The translations under genes and the position numbers were made by a program. Positions 6,975 to 7,114 of a stretch of DNA of 7,114 bases are shown one piece after another. Positions within the stretch are counted from its first letter, which is position 1, and the number at the start of each line of letters is the position of its first letter. Origin of the DNA: an uncultured Rhodospirillales bacterium (GTDB taxonomy: Bacteria; Pseudomonadota; Alphaproteobacteria; Rhodospirillales; Defluviicoccaceae); the NCBI GenBank assembly GCA_937127205.1, contig CAKZLS010000151.1, positions 1-7,114 of the forward strand. Reading direction: 5' to 3'. A model generated the notes under the pieces. It was given only the letters and a program-made list of their open reading frames with translations, had not been told where the DNA came from and did not search any database.

Positions 6975-7114
6975 TTTTCTGTCCCCTGTGGATTAGGCCG
7001 ACATCCATAATACCAACGCTCATTGATAGGAACCCATTGTGACGGCCTTCCAAGGTTTTCGGCAAGGAGCGTGGTGCGCGGTGATGCGGGAGCATCATAA
7101 GCGCCGCGCGACGC
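6975..7114. other. Upstream region of the TerB-like gene, no supported gene
   Basis: This short stretch contains a minus-strand TATTAT upstream of the TerB-like start, a possible -10 without a clear -35, and the bulged hairpin described separately. Short frames run to the window edge on both strands, including one from GTG near 7038 on the plus strand, but nothing in them is recognisable. Confidence 0.4.
7076..7109. repeat. Bulged inverted repeat near the window edge
   Basis: GCGCGG (7076-7081) plus TGATGC (7082-7087) pair with GCATCA (7092-7097) and CCGCGC (7104-7109) around a GGGA loop. This makes a 12-bp stem interrupted by a 6-base one-sided bulge, TAAGCG. There is no U-tract. Whether it is a terminator for a gene beyond the edge, a REP-like unit or chance cannot be told here. 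Confidence 0.5.

Overview
The window looks like chromosomal DNA from a GC-rich alphaproteobacterium. Four things point there: a canonical Irr/ICE-type palindrome upstream of katG, a small conserved protein of a kind I associate from memory with Rhizobiales and Bradyrhizobium relatives, an orphan CheB with a C-terminal zinc-ribbon tail, and a classical CIRCE-controlled groESL operon. These are judgements from reading the sequence; no search was run.

Layout. Positions 1-1706 (minus strand) hold the first 568 codons of a catalase-peroxidase (katG) with an N-terminal Sec signal peptide, so probably a periplasmic KatG. Its 3' end lies outside the window. Its upstream region carries a perfect TTAGAA-N3-TTCTAA palindrome, a candidate site for the haem/iron regulator Irr. 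Positions 2190-3182 (plus strand) hold a CheB-type methylesterase whose reading frame is broken four times by single-base indels. Removing them restores a coherent 330-residue protein, so this is either a decayed gene or a place where the assembly has homopolymer errors. Two small minus-strand genes follow: a 46-residue proline/alanine-rich protein (3874-4014) and a 92-residue conserved hypothetical (3485-3763). A perfect 10-bp hairpin separates them.

An AT-rich island (about 4030-4210) and three exact 13-bp tandem repeats lie between the small-gene promoter and the groESL promoter. The groESL operon (4444-6440) has a consensus -35, a CIRCE operator immediately downstream of the -10, strong Shine-Dalgarno sites and a GC-rich intrinsic terminator. 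Convergent to it is an intact TerB-family gene (6561-6974, minus). The last 140 bases hold no gene I can support.

Functional reading: the recognisable genes are mostly stress functions (peroxide detoxification, chaperonin, TerB-like), each with its own control signals and not joined in one operon. I do not see a convincing new multi-gene system. The points most worth a second look are the Irr-type site on a secreted KatG, the multiply frameshifted CheB, the overlooked 46-residue gene with its hairpin-separated partner, and the repeat-rich AT island upstream of groESL.
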